DNA of 64,000 bases from Chalara sp. BL73 (GCA_918026815.1 CAKJVC010000088.1:1426001-1490000), one strand, 5' to 3'; positions 33,764-46,200 are shown, numbered from the stretch's first letter. Numbers and translations are program-made. Notes: generated by a model from the letters alone, not told the origin.

Positions 33764-34678
33764 ATGTCGAAACCAACGCTCGTCCTCGTCCCTGGCGCCT
33801 GGCATACGGCCGCTACATGGGATAAAGTCAAGGCTCTGCTAGAGAAAGAAGATTGTAAGGCCATTGCTGTCACGCTCCCTTCTACTCTAGGTAATCGGGA
33901 TGTTACGTTTCTTGATGATATCACCGCCGTTCGCGACGCTGTTACGGGCGAGACGTCCCAAGGCCGTGACGTGGTGGTTGTGGTGCATTCCTACGGCGGT
34001 GCCGTCGGTCAATCGGCCATCAGAGGCCTTACCAAACCCGAAGAAGGCGCGCAAGAGGGAGCTAAAGGTCATGTCGTCGGTTTGGTATCCATGGCATCTG
34101 GCTTCGGCCCTACCGGCCTATCCTTCATCGACGGTCTCGGCGGTAAACCACCGCCATCGTGGGAGGTGGACAAGGAAACCGGCTTCGCGAATATTGTTGT
34201 TGATGCGAGGGATCTGTTCTATCATGATTTGCCGGAAGAAGAGGGGAAAGAGTGGGCGCACAGGTTGACAAAGCAGGCGATTAAACCGTTGTTTGAAGGC
34301 GGCGAGTGGGCGTATGCTGGGTGGCAGGATGTTCCTGTTTGGTATTTGGCGACGAGCGATGATCATGCGCTGCCTTTCGAGGTGCAGAGGAGTGAGTGCT
34401 ATTTTATTTTATAGATTTCTATTCGTTCTGGGAGCTGGTTAGAGTACCTCTTTGACTTGCTCTTTTGGCATATCTGAAACAGCCCCATATCTGATCTTCC
34501 CACAATGTTTACCATGGTTGGACCGCTGATTTGGGGAATAGTGATGGTGGAGTATGCGAGGGCGAATGGTGGTAATGTGGAATGGGGAGAGGTGGCTAGC
34601 AGTCATAGTCCCATGTTGAGCAAACCGCGGGAGGTTGTGGATTTTGTGGGGAAGGCTATGAATGCTTTCGTGAAATAG
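33764..34678 (+). CDS. Alpha/beta hydrolase (AB hydrolase-1/6-like)
   Basis: The start is the ATG at 33764 (MSKPTLVLVPGAWH). Exon 1 holds the oxyanion/HG-type PGAWH motif, the nucleophile elbow HSYGG with Ser76, and a DHALPFEVQR segment near its end. Exon 2 (34483-34678) encodes the expected catalytic His block (SHSPMLSKP) and ends at TAG 34678. The splice is ambiguous. The better-looking donor, GTGAGT at 34392, joins exon 2 out of frame and would stop early without the His. A poorer donor, GTGCTA at 34396, keeps the frame and gives 275 aa with a full catalytic triad. I annotate the full form. If the strong donor is used in vivo, most transcripts would encode a truncated, probably inactive hydrolase. 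Confidence 0.78.
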
Positions 34679-36017
34679 GTTCTGGGAAGAGATATGGAAG
34701 AGATATTATTGTATGATAGATACTTAGTGGTGCCGGTGCCACGTATGTAACTCCTCTCTTTGAATTGGTCGATGATTGTGTTTGCAAAGGACTAAGCTTT
34801 GAGGCTTGATGTCAAGCGCAGAAGTCTTGAGGTTGTATGCTTTGGGGTGCAACTTTGCTTTCTGTGGGTAACTCACCTTTTGTGCTTGCCTAACACTCAT
34901 TGCATCAAGGAGCCGTCTGTCGATTGGTTGCTTCGCATATGCATTTCGCAGAGCTCCAATCTGTTTCAATAGGCATGTTTTATAGTGCAAACATGTGCCA
35001 ATGTCTGTTATATTTCAAGATGAATTGCCCTATTTCTGGAGAATCTGCTAGGCTCCAACGTGATGTTATATATAGCCAGTTTCAATTATTATTGACATTC
35101 TCTTTAAAGTGAGTTGCGCCTATGTTTCTATGGAATAGGTGTCCCTTGCGCTGGCTTTCTAAATAGACCTCCTTGCAAAGTTTCTGATAGTAGAGACTTG
35201 TCCGAAGAATATCATAAATATAATTTTCGTGCTGAAGCGGAGGAACTAGTTAAGAGTTAACTCAAGTATCAGCTGCTTCATATCTTTAGAGTTAGTTATT
35301 GCCATAATTCGTTGAATGTGGTATTGGGCTTAGACTGGGCACCGAATATCTGCACTCTTATTCTGACCGTACAAATGGCATTGAAAAATGGTTGACCATA
35401 TTAGGAAAATTCATCGCAAATCTTTCTGCTCTTCCATTGTGAGAGTGCATTCATTCTACACAACTGAATCAATGTTATAAGCTACGTACTTCATGCAAGG
35501 GAGACCTTCTCAGTATTGTCAGCCGGTTCACGATGCCGTCACGTTTAGGGCCCACAGTTAACAAACAAGGCAATAACTGTTAAACCAGAATATCCGCACT
35601 GAAAGCGTGAATAGACAAACAACAGATTAGGGACGTGGCTTGGCTAGCCTAAATAGGAAATATCATCGCAATGCCTTCACTTTCAAGCCCCAGTTCCGCA
35701 AGCCTCACCGGAAAAAATCCGGTACTTTGTGGCCAGACAGCCAAGATATAACAATAAAGAGCAACGCTCTCCGCCTTTGAAGGCGATCAAGTTCCATACT
35801 CTCCAATTGAGAGCCAGTCATGCATCACATCTTACAAGCTACAACCAAGCGTTCAAGCCATCAAAATGTATGCGCTTTTCATAATTCTTCATAATTGGTA
35901 ATAAACTCTTTGCTCTGTATCCTCACCCCTGGTCTCGTTGACGCGGCTGAGTGTACAGACCGGCCGCATAAGCAACTCCAACTAACTTATTCAGTCTCTA
36001 AACTCGCGTCTAGGATC
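34679..36017. other. Intergenic, no gene seen
   Basis: About 1.3 kb, AT-rich. Small open frames only (34724-34990 minus, 34900-35112 plus). The 3' part holds an apparent leader for the F-box-like gene with CATAATTCTTCATAATT direct repeats at about 35877-35893. Confidence 0.4.
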
Positions 36018-37052
36018 ATGGCATTAACAGCTCTCAGACGTGGTTCTGGCACGGGCGAATTGAAGAAAGAAGACATCGAGGAGTTGCTGTATGTCACAAC
36101 GCACCAGCGCCAAGACTATAACAATACCTTCATCACTCTTGATGATGCTACTGCGGCCCAACTCAAATCCCTCTTCTTCAAGAGCTTCAATGTTATGAAG
36201 AGCTCAAGCCTTGGAAAACAGATCGATAAACTCCCTCCAGAACTTCTCGGCCGGGTTTGCCTCCAACTGGACGTCGCATCAGCTCTCCGATTCAGCCAAG
36301 TTAGCCACAAGGCACAGCAGGTCATTGCAGCACATCCAATCTATAAACAAGTTCGTGAGCACGCCACTAATCCCTTATTCATTGCACTTCAAACTGGCTT
36401 AGCCAAGAATATCTTCGTCGGCGATCTTCATGCTGCTCTTTGTAGCGAGAAATGTGCTGAATGCGACGCGTTTGGCGGTTTCATCTTCCTTCTCACGGCA
36501 ACTCGTTATTGTTTTGATTGCATCAAAGAATCTTCTGAAGTGGCGGTAGTTTCTCTAAACACTCTGACCAAAGTGTCAGGCGTCCCAATTAGACGACTTG
36601 AGAAGGCTCTTCCTATCTTGCGTACCCTGGTTGGCAAATATGGTTATTATAAGCACGAAGGCAGGGTAGCTCGGATTATGGGCTGGGAAACTACCCAGTC
36701 TAAGCGAGTTAAGGTTACAACGGTACTAGATGCTGTGGAATTTTTGGCTGCTGAAGGTATTGACGAACTAGGAGGTTTATTTACTGCATCTCAAAGCAGT
36801 TACCAGCGACACTACTACACCTACATGACAAGCACCCCCTTGGCACATTTCGACCCAAAGACCAAAGTTGCACGAACCGGAATGTATTGCACTGGATGTT
36901 ATGGGGCTTGCAATAGAGACCTTGGGGGGATCCGGGCCGCTTGGGTTACGGAACACCGGAAGTATCTACAAGAGCAATTCCTTGAGCATTACAAGTCCTG
37001 CGTGGAGGCCCAGAATTTGTGGGATGCTTATCTAAAGGAAGAGGAACAGTGA
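36018..37052 (+). CDS. F-box-like protein with zinc-type Cys pairs (tandem copy 1)
   Basis: A single-exon 344 aa protein. The start is the ATG at 36018 (MALTALRRG); the frame stays open upstream only from a TTG. At about residues 69-107 there is an F-box-like motif (DKLPPELLGRVCLQLD, then ALRFSQVSHKAQQVIAAHP), the typical start of fungal F-box proteins that recruit substrates to SCF ubiquitin ligases. Downstream lies a four-cysteine CxxC arrangement (CSEKCAEC, then CFDCIKES about 25 residues on) that could bind zinc. Further cysteines (YCTGCYGAC) lie near the C-terminus. A close-by paralog follows at 38743 with the same order of motifs. The F-box call is moderate; substrate unknown. Confidence 0.72.
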   Translation: MALTALRRGSGTGELKKEDIEELLYVTTHQRQDYNNTFITLDDATAAQLKSLFFKSFNVMKSSSLGKQIDKLPPELLGRVCLQLDVASALRFSQVSHKAQQVIAAHPIYKQVREHATNPLFIALQTGLAKNIFVGDLHAALCSEKCAECDAFGGFIFLLTATRYCFDCIKESSEVAVVSLNTLTKVSGVPIRRLEKALPILRTLVGKYGYYKHEGRVARIMGWETTQSKRVKVTTVLDAVEFLAAEGIDELGGLFTASQSSYQRHYYTYMTSTPLAHFDPKTKVARTGMYCTGCYGACNRDLGGIRAAWVTEHRKYLQEQFLEHYKSCVEAQNLWDAYLKEEEQ

Positions 37053-38742
37053 AGGGGAGTTTCCATAACTATTATCGACTATCCGGGAGGTAAGAACAAG
37101 TATCTCCGGCATAGCTGGATCTCTAAAGCTAACGCTAAGCAGCTCGAGTGGTCCACGCTTTGTTCGCGCATATACACATGATACTCAGAGGGGCAGAGAG
37201 CGGAACTTTGTACGGTAGAGAGTAGGTGCACATTAGCACAGGATACAGTCGAACGTCGTTATATCGAAGGCTGACTGTCTGGGACTAGACTTCAATGGAA
37301 GAAACTGAATCTCTGCATTTCTTTAATGGCTGGCATTTGCCTGTGCTCCTTGTGTCCGTTAATCCCTTCCTTCCACTAGTGAATTGGCCTTTCTGAGATC
37401 TGGTTTTCTTTTCCGTGCTTAGTTTTGAGGTGGAGTACGTGAATTTTTCCTCGAATACGAAGCATTGGAATTGTTTGTATCACTCTGTTAGTAATACTTC
37501 TTGGTTTTGATAACTTGCAATTGCTCAAGCCGGTTACCCACGGGGCACGTAGCACCGAGATCTCTGCGCAGTGCTAGTATGCTCGTTGTAGGTGGTTGAC
37601 TTGTTCTTGATTGTATGATGGTTCTAGGCTACGGCTCTATGGAGTTGGACTGAGACCGAGGCCTCACAATACCCGTGATCCGGTGGATCACGTGAAAACT
37701 ATTTACATGCATTCCGACAGGAATACTTATTACAAGATTGGGCGACACGGCTTTTATACACTGTTAGAGGAAACACCTGTAGTGTGGTATGTGTGCTTAG
37801 TTGTTGTCTTAATGAAATTAACAGCCTCTGTTTGAACACTAAGCTTCTCTGCGTTTTGTGTTTTTTCTTGTCTTGTTTTCTACATTTTCTTTCAAAAGTC
37901 CTCTTCGATGCCCTCTAATGCTCAGATTCTTGATACCTGTATTCTGTAAAACAAAGTGAAAGGTGACGGATGCGGTGACTGCTATATATATATATATTCA
38001 GCTGAAACTGGCCAAGCCATAACTATCGTGAACTATATGTATTCTTGTTGTTTCTTCCTTTCAGTGATGAAAATAAAACCATCCATAATTTCACACAGTT
38101 GGGATGGTCTATCATGTGTAAGACATATGATACTGTTCGTCTTTGCTATTGACCTTGTCAATAGCCGGTCTGTGCGGAAGGATCATTTATTAGGTTATAC
38201 TTCGTGATGTCTAGAATTAGTAGATCTTGTCAAGATATGTGGCGTATCAAGACTAAATATCAATATCTTATGGTCCAGACCTAGGATAATTTAGAGAAAG
38301 TAGGTTAGTATTGGGCTTGTATTAATTGAGCTACATCCTCACTGAACTACATGGACTCAGCTTGAGAGCTACTCTTTTCCGCATTATTGTTCACCTTTAT
38401 TCCTCCTGTCAGTACCCAATAGTGAAAGTGGATTTGCCACAGCCGTACTTAATTAATCGGCCCAGCCTCGCCGGTGAATTTCCGGAACTTTTTAGAGAAG
38501 GCCAATAGTTCTTTCTAATTATCCACGCGCTTGACTTCCATAAGACAACCTTCATACTAAGCAACGTCGAGCACCAGAACAGAACCTTTGAGGCACATCC
38601 TATTTGTCGCTTTGTCGAGGTATGTGAGATTTCATCTCTCTGTAATGTCTTCCCCTAGGTCTTTGACTGATTCTGCAGTTGTCGGTCTCAATTTCTCAAG
38701 ACATCCCAGAAGCGCTTTGTTTCTAACTGTGCTCCTAGAATC
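37053..38742. other. Intergenic between the F-box-like paralogs, no gene seen
   Basis: About 1.7 kb, AT-rich, with an AT dinucleotide run at 37983-37997. Short open frames only. The right end contains a GTATGT / CAG-like pair (about 38619-38680) that could mark an intron in the leader of copy 2. Confidence 0.45.
37983..37997. repeat. (AT)n microsatellite
   Basis: AT dinucleotide run of about 15 bases, non-coding. Confidence 0.8.
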
Positions 38743-39852
38743 ATGGCATTGCAAACCCCAGATCAGGGTGCTAGCCCCGGTGTCACCGAGAAAGAAAAGA
38801 TCGACTTAATTTACGAGCACATTGCGGCCCCAGACAGTAACAGAAGAGTCATCATCCGCATCGAGCCTCGTGTTCAAACCCGACTCCACCTTCTTATCTT
38901 CAAAGGATTTGATACCTCACAAAACACTACCACCCAAAATTATAGCCTCGGAGACCTTGACGTTTTCCCTGATTTAGTCCTGTCCATGGTCTGTCTGAAG
39001 CTAGATATCATGAGTGCATTTCGGTTCAGTCAAACTAGCCATGGTCCACGAAAATTCATAGCCCATATCCTAGAATTCCGTCGAGTTCGGGAACATGCCA
39101 CAGAAACTCTCTTTGCATTGCTTGGAACAAGTTTAGCAAAGCACTTTACAATCTTTGACCTTTATTCTGTTCTCTGCAGTGGGGATTGTGCTACATGTGG
39201 CTTGAGTGGCGGCTTCGCATTTCTGCCGACGCTCAAGCGTACGTGTATGCATTGTGCAACGAAATCTTCCACAACCGATATTGTTTCTTTGAACGCCTTA
39301 TCTAAGCAATCACAGATATCAGCTACTCAGTTAAAACGATCCCTTCCCGTCTTACACACTCTCTCAGGCCAATATGGACGCACTGGGGTTATAGGCCCAC
39401 AGATGAGGCGCATCTTTCTTACCTCTCGATCAGCTGCCCTTGAATATTTCCGGACCCAAGGCATTGCGGAACCCGCAGCGGCTATACCATATCGACCTAC
39501 AAGCGGGGCTCCCATGAACTATTGCTTTATGGCACTCACCGAACTACCATTCTTGAGCAAGAGCATTAGCCTCAGCTCTAGCTACAACTCTGTCTCTTGC
39601 GTCGCTTGTGCAATTGCTGTCCGCCTTCAATTGCGAGAACCGGATTATCTTGGTTGGGGTTCTTATGAGTATACGCCTCAGAGATTTATGAATCATTTTC
39701 GGTCTTGTGCTTTTGCCAAGAAGTACTGGGCTGTGCATAAGGGACAGAGAGGCTTGCCCATGAGACTGATCAACGCGATTGATGCGGAGGATGCGAAGGA
39801 TGTGACTGGAGAAGTGGATGCGCTGGACTCTAGGGTTTTTGAATGGGCCTAG
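38743..39852 (+). CDS. F-box-like protein with zinc-type Cys pairs (tandem copy 2)
   Basis: A single-exon 369 aa protein starting at ATG 38743 (MALQTPDQG). Its nucleotides just before and at the start (CTAGAATCATGGCATT) match copy 1 (CTAGGATCATGGCATT), which supports both starts. An F-box-like region is present but weaker than in copy 1 (DVFPDLVLSMVCLKLDIMSAFRFSQTSHG): the PPEL core of copy 1 reads FPDLV here. The Cys pairs are kept (CSGDCATCGLSGGF, then CMHCATKS). VREHAT, LAKH and SLNALSK blocks line up with the VREHAT, LAKN and SLNTLTK blocks of copy 1. Overall identity by eye is low, so the duplication is old or under fast change. It likely acts like copy 1; partners unknown. Confidence 0.7.
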   Translation: MALQTPDQGASPGVTEKEKIDLIYEHIAAPDSNRRVIIRIEPRVQTRLHLLIFKGFDTSQNTTTQNYSLGDLDVFPDLVLSMVCLKLDIMSAFRFSQTSHGPRKFIAHILEFRRVREHATETLFALLGTSLAKHFTIFDLYSVLCSGDCATCGLSGGFAFLPTLKRTCMHCATKSSTTDIVSLNALSKQSQISATQLKRSLPVLHTLSGQYGRTGVIGPQMRRIFLTSRSAALEYFRTQGIAEPAAAIPYRPTSGAPMNYCFMALTELPFLSKSISLSSSYNSVSCVACAIAVRLQLREPDYLGWGSYEYTPQRFMNHFRSCAFAKKYWAVHKGQRGLPMRLINAIDAEDAKDVTGEVDALDSRVFEWA

Positions 39853-40667
39853 AATGCGCAACCATTCTATTGAAGCTTTAGCTTACTCTCCAATAAAGAA
39901 CCTGACTCCTTCTATGATGACTGATCGTCTACTTTCCTAGTTTCTCTGTGCTTGTCCGCCTGGTTTTCCCATGATTGTCTGTGTGCTTTGGACATATCGT
40001 AATGTTCCCTAATGAGTGCAGCCCAATCCTGAATAAGTGAACCATGGGATCTCCTAATTTTGTTCATTTCCCACAATCCTGCGAGATACCTGGGTGGATA
40101 AGACTTGATATAGCAGTATGTAGACTTGGGACCAATACTGAGGCAAACGCCAAGGCAACAAGTCCTGGAAAACAAAAGGACAATTAATGACAGGGCTTTT
40201 CGACTTCTTGGTGTTACCCTCATCATGCTAGACTACAAATCTTCTGACACATTTCATCCCGTTTTCCTCATAATCAAAAGACACCCCCACGGCTATAAAG
40301 AGGAAATACATGGGGCACATATCACACACCACCTCATCCCCAACCCTTGTCATGGTTACACGGCATCAATCGCAATATTCATAATGTACATCTCATATGG
40401 CGAAAGACTCGTGGAGCAGAGGAGCTCAAAAATACTCTTAGATACAGGACCTTCCAACTTTTAAATCTCGATCTTTCATGTCGAGGGCGCAATGTTATAT
40501 TAATTAATGAAGCCAGCATGAGGAGCATCCACTTTGATGTTCGCAGCTCCCCTGTCCGCCAAGACCACCCCGCATCCTGGAGCTCCTCAAGCTCAAGCTC
40601 AAGTCCAAGTTCCTCTGTTACACAACTTCCTTCTCATAGTACCACCTCTCACCAAGCAAAAGCAATC
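39853..40667. other. Intergenic, weak open frame on minus strand
   Basis: Between the F-box-like copy 2 and the nitrilase gene. A 104-codon minus-strand frame (40226-39912) has an ATG but no family signal; not called. A TATA-like GGCTATAAAGAGG at about 40292 lies 370 bp before the nitrilase start. Confidence 0.4.
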
Positions 40668-42012
40668 ATGGCAGAATCACTACGTCTCGCTGTTGCACGT
40701 GGGTGTTCCACCCTCCGTCTTCTTCTTTATAGGTTCAAAGAGCACAACTAACAAGAACAGAATGCCCCACTCTGTCCACCACAGAGCTTACATTGCAAGC
40801 TCTTGAAAAGACGACGAAAACTGCGGCTGACAAAGGAGTGGACTTGATACTCTTTCCGGAAGCATATCTTGGTGGCTATCCGCGCGGCGCAACGTTCGGG
40901 GCGAGCATTGGTACACGCACGGCAGAGGGACGGGATCAGTTCGTACGATACTTCAAAGGATGTCCGGACCTGGGGGATATACCCGAGGGTGGAGGGGATA
41001 GATGGGTTGATAGACAATTGGAGTTGCCCACGGAGGGGGAATCTGGAGAAGGGGGGGAAGGCAGGAGGAGGGGTGATGGGACGAGGGAGGAGCTGGAGAG
41101 GATTGCGAAAGAGGCCGGCGTTTTTGTTGTTACGGGGTTGGTGGAAAGATGTGCGGGGACATTGTATTGCGCAGTTGTCTATGTGTGCCCGAGGCAAGGC
41201 ATTATCGGAAAAAGAAGGAAGGTTATGCCGGTATGTGGTTTTTACCTGATGCTGCAGATTCAAAACAGAGGCTGAGCTGATTATATAGACGGCCACCGAA
41301 CGCTTGATATGGGGTCAAGGCCAACCTTCGTCCCTTAGAGCAGTTACAACTACCATTCGAGGAGTCAAGCTCACACTAGCATCAGCAATATGTTGGGAGA
41401 ATTACATGCCCTTGCTCAGACAATCGCTGTATAGTCAGAATGTCAACTTGTATCTAGCACCTACAGCGGACGCGAGAGACACTTGGGTCTCCTTGCTGCG
41501 AACAATCGCTATAGAGGGTAGATGTGTAGTGTTGAGCTCAAACCAATGCGTGAGAGAGTGCGATGCCCTAGACTGGACCATAGCGAAAGAAAACACCGAG
41601 GAGGCAGTGCAGACCAACGGGCATGCCAATGGACATCCTATTACCAAGTCTAGGAGAAAGTCAACAGTCACGGTTGATGGACACGAGATTGCGCTGCCTT
41701 GTGCAAAGAACGAGCTCATTCAAGAGGTAGAAAAGAAGAGAGATACCGGCAAATTCGCTTGCAGAGGAGGCTCTTGTATTGTATCCCCCTTAGGGGATGT
41801 ACTTGTAGGACCCTTATGGGATGACGATGACGGCCTGCTTACGTTTGACGTGGACTTCGACGATTGCCTAAGAGGAAGACTCGATCTGGATGTTGGAGGG
41901 AGCTATTCTCGGTTTGTTCAAGCGGTCTCCTTTTCCCCTCTTCGCTAACGTGTATAGGAACGATTCATTCAAATTAACAGTGGATGGACTCAATCTCAGT
42001 CCGCCGCCGTGA
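40668..42012 (+). CDS. Carbon-nitrogen hydrolase, aliphatic nitrilase type
   Basis: Four exons, 40668-40698, 40761-41230, 41289-41911 and 41958-42012, give 392 aa. The first exon is only 31 nt and its splice rebuilds the expected start (MAESLRLAVAQCPTLSTTE); the donor GTGGGT is weak but frame and motif agree. Nitrilases hydrolyse nitriles to carboxylic acids and ammonia, with a Glu-Lys-Cys triad: Glu44 (LFPEAYLGGYP), Lys164 (GKRRKVMP) and Cys202 (AICWENYMPLLRQSL). The long NLYLAPTADARDTW and NQCVRE blocks also fit the fungal nitrilase branch. A Gly/Glu/Arg-rich insertion of about 15 residues (after LELPTEGE) lies before the RGDGTREE block. A Thr/Asn-Gly-His insertion lies near residue 285. 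Substrate unknown. Confidence 0.93.
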
Positions 42013-43222
42013 TCTAGTAAAGTGACCAGTTAGGTCATTGGTTCAATCCTTAATTGTACAATGAACGTCATGAAGATATGACAGATGGCTGGATACAGTT
42101 GAACTTGAACTGCTCTCAGTACCTATGTATCGACGATTTTTGCTGGTTGCAGTATTTTGTTTAATTGTTTACGAGCCCACCCATTTAGCCCTTGAGCTAC
42201 CCAAATTTAGTTGTAGATTATGCATCTTCATGCTCAACAGGCTGCCGTCGCATTTTCTCCGTTTCTTCAACCGATTCCTTTCATCTCCACGCATTTGTTT
42301 GGGCATAATTATTGGCTTTGACCACTGTTTAATTATTCTTTTTGGTCGGGTGGGCTGTGATCCGTTCCATTAGTCCGTCAAACGGCTGACTTACGCTTGA
42401 TCACATATTATATAACGGTAATGATTGACGTTGAGGCGCATTACTCGAGGGAACTTGCATTAGCTCACGGCATTTCCTGGCACTACCGCTTGAAACGGAA
42501 AGGCACATTCAATTTGTGAGGTGATGATGATTGATGGCTTAACCTTAAGAAAGGCCGCCAGCAAGCATGATTTGACTGTTATTAGCAGACGACGAACGCA
42601 GCTGAAATTAAATTCGCGACTATGCCACGAAGGGTCTAGATTTTGTGATTTCATTTTTGTAGCATTTCAGTAATGATGTAAACGGTTTCTGTTGTTATAC
42701 GTGCAGGGATTTGAGGGTAGTTTTCAGATCCGGCCCCGATACATGAGAGTCATCTCCCAGAGCCTCAAGAGATGGCGACGCTGCATTCCATTGGATGGCC
42801 TATATTGCTTCATGATTTCCAACACCAGACAGAATTCCCCATGATCTGGTACCGTTAAGTGTTTGGTAGGGGTTGGGGTTACATTGCCGATAGGGATGAT
42901 GCGTTGCAAGGGACCCCTGTGCGCTCCCGAGGCTGGTGCTTCCTAGAGGATCATTCCAGCCACAACCCAAAAAGCTAATGATGACATTGCCCTTTCTTGC
43001 TAAGAAATCAAATATAGGAGGGAGCGGGTCTCCTGCTTCCTCTTCCTCTCCCTCTTTGGATCCTCTTCACCATACTCTCTATCACGCACGATACTATGTT
43101 GCATACCAACAACACGGGGATATAACGATTTGAGCTATCAATCCTCCAGAGAGATCTGAGAAGATTTAGTTCGAGAGGAACCTGAATTGTCGATACCGCT
43201 ACTGTACAGTTCAGAAATCAAC
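42013..43222. other. Intergenic, no gene seen
   Basis: About 1.2 kb. The right end carries a pyrimidine-rich tract (about 43032-43075, CTTCCTCTTCC-like) typical of fungal core promoters and precedes the CSC1 gene. A loose T-arm-like string at about 42045 did not extend into a tRNA. Confidence 0.45.
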
Positions 43223-46200
43223 ATGGTGAGTTGTGTTCTTTGGAAATATGTACTGGGGATAGATGTGCTGGTTTGCCTGGTAAGAACATATCAGACGCCA
43301 TTGCACATTAGTCGTGTCCACAAGTTCATATGAGTAATCCAGTGTTGAGTATTGTCAAATACCCTCCCTTGCTTCATGGCCCAAAGATGGGTCATGAAAA
43401 GCTCGTGTCCTCTGCAACCATTCCCAAATACAATGAGATCAAGTATGGAGCATATACTGATTGCCGTTACAGTCTTCCCCATCACCAACGCCGGATCCCC
43501 AAAATGCGGGCTCCGGTACCAATACTGGGACGTCGTCCTCTATCTCGGCAATGGTTTCGACTTTGATCCCAGTCGCGGCCCTAGCTATTGCATACTTCGT
43601 GGTCTTTCTACTTCTTCGAAGTAAACTTGCGAGAGTGTACCGCCCTCGGACCTTCCTTGGGACGTTATATAACCAGTAGGCTTCATCTAGCCCGCTTTTT
43701 AGAATTGGCTCATTAATTTGGTTTAGAGAGAGAACTACAAAGCTACCAGATGCAAGCCTTGGTTGGTTTGGCGCTTTCAAAAGTATTCCTGATGAGTACG
43801 TGCTGGAGCATCAGTCCCTGGATGGTTATCTCTATCTTCGGTTTCTTAAGATGATCACAATTATCTGCTTCGTCGGTGCATTAATCACTTGGCCGATCCT
43901 GTTTCCAGTCAATGCGACTGGTGGCGCAGGACAGAAGGAATTGGATCTCTTATCATTCAGCAACATTAGTTCGAACAGCAAGAATCGCTACTATGCACAT
44001 ACTTTCCTGGGGTGGATCTTCTTTTGTAAGTAGTCTGGAACCAAAATCAGACGGTGACTGACTTGAGTAGCTTTTGTCATGTACATCATTACTCGAGAAA
44101 CTATTTACTTCATCAATCTTCGACATGCTTACTTATTAGCTCCATTCAACGCCGTTCGAATTTCCTCCCGGACTATTCTATTCACAGACGTACCACAAGA
44201 ATACCTACAATCTGAGAAGCTCCAACAACTCTTTGGTGGCACATTTTTAAGATTCTGGAAGGCGACAGATACAAATAAATTGGAGGATGATGTCAAGGAG
44301 CGGGACGAAGTAGCCTTGAAGCTTGAGAGTGCCGAGATTAAGCTCTCGCAGAATGCTAACAAGAGACGACTGAAGTTCGAGAAGAAGAACAAGAACGTGA
44401 AAGAAAAGGAACCGCATGGTGATGAGGAGGCAGCTATCGCGTCTAGATGGTTAGAGAAGAAAGATCGCCCTACTCATAGGGTGGGCAAGATCCCTTTGGT
44501 CGGCAAGAAGGTTGATACGATCGAATGGTCAAGGTCAGAACTCAAAAAGCTCATTCCCCAGGTTAAGAACACTCAAATACAGCACCAAAAGGATGATGCA
44601 ACGCTACTCTCGGCTGTCTTTGTCGAATTCATCTCTCAGCAGGCGGCTCAATCAACTTTCCGCAGGATGTCGCCTCGAAAACCACCCAAGATGAATCCTC
44701 GCGCGACACAAGTCGTTCCAAAAGAGATTATCTGGAAAAATCTCACGATCGGTACAACGCAGCGCAAGGGAAGAAAGATCTTAGCCAATACTTTCATTAC
44801 TTTAATGATCGTCTTCTGGTCCATCCCTGTTGCGGTCGTTGGTGCTATCAGTAATATCAACTATCTTGTTGACAAACTTCCCTGGCTCGGGTTCATCAAT
44901 GACATTCCTCCTAAGATCCTTGGCATAGTCACGGGGCTGCTACCTTCAGTTTTGCTTGCTCTTTTGATGGCTGTAGTACCAATAATCTGCCGTCTTGTTG
45001 CCAAGCTCAGCGGTGAAGTGACCCTTCCTGCTGTTGAGCTGAAGACTCAGGGTTGGTACATGGCATTCCAGGTCATCCAGGTGTTCTTGATCACAACCTT
45101 CTCGTCTGGTGCTGCAGCTGTGGTGACTCAAATCATCAACGAACCAGAATCTGCGACTACATTATTGGCTGAGAATCTTCCAAAGGCATCGAACTTTTAC
45201 ATTTCATACTTTATCGTGCAGGGTCTTGGCATTGCTGCTGGGAATATTCTAAACATCGGAAGTTTGGCGATGTTGACTGTTGTGGGCAAGTTCCTTGACA
45301 AGTCCCCTCGCAAAATGTTCAACAGATATATCACCCTTGCTGGGCTCGGATGGGGAGCTATGTATCCAAAGTTCGGTAACTTAGGTGTCATTGGTAAGTA
45401 AATTTTTCTTCTTTTAGAATGTAGCCCTCACTAATACATGATAGCAATCACTTATTCCATCATCTCTCCACTGGTCCTAGGCTTTGCTACTATCGGCTTT
45501 GCCTTGGTCTATCTTGCTACTCGATACAATGCTCTCTATGTGCTCACCAACAATATTGACACAAAAGGGGCTGCATATGCTAAAGCTCTTCAGCAACTCA
45601 TGACAGGAGTGTATCTTGCGGAAATATGCCTTATCGGCCTTTTTGCTATTAACACGGCTCCTGGGCCCAGTAAGTGGATTTAAATTCCTTAGCGATGGTT
45701 TGTTCTTCTCAAAGCAGAATCTGATAATAGTGTAGTTGTCCTCATGGCTGTCTTTCTTGGATTTACCGTCATCTACCACATCCTGATGCGCCAAGCCTTC
45801 AAGCAACTTACCACTTACCTACCTGGAAGTCTCGAAGGGGACGAGCAAATTGGCTTGTTTAATACGAGCGATGAGAATTCATATGATGCAACAAAAGCAG
45901 ATGCTCCGCCTAGCGAGATGGCACCGGTAACTCCGTCTGGTTTTGATGCCACAAAAGCGACTCTCCTTTCTAAGATCTTCGACCCTCGAAAGTTCAGATC
46001 CTTCGACTCAGTCAAAACACTAATCCCTAATTTTCCGCCCCCTCGATATGAGGAGCAGGAAGAAGCACTCGCATATTTCAACCCAGCTGTCCGAAGTGAA
46101 GTACCCCGACTCTGGATCGTGAGAGACGAGATGGGGATTAGCAGGAAAGAAGTTAGTGACTCTTTAGACGTCGTTGACATCTCAGATGAACATGCAAGAT

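Noticed and set aside
39912..40226. 104-codon minus-strand open frame
   Set aside because: Has an ATG but no family; too short and isolated to call.
42035..42070. T-arm-like GGTTCAATCC string
   Set aside because: No matching T-stem, anticodon arm or acceptor stem could be built around it, so no tRNA was called.
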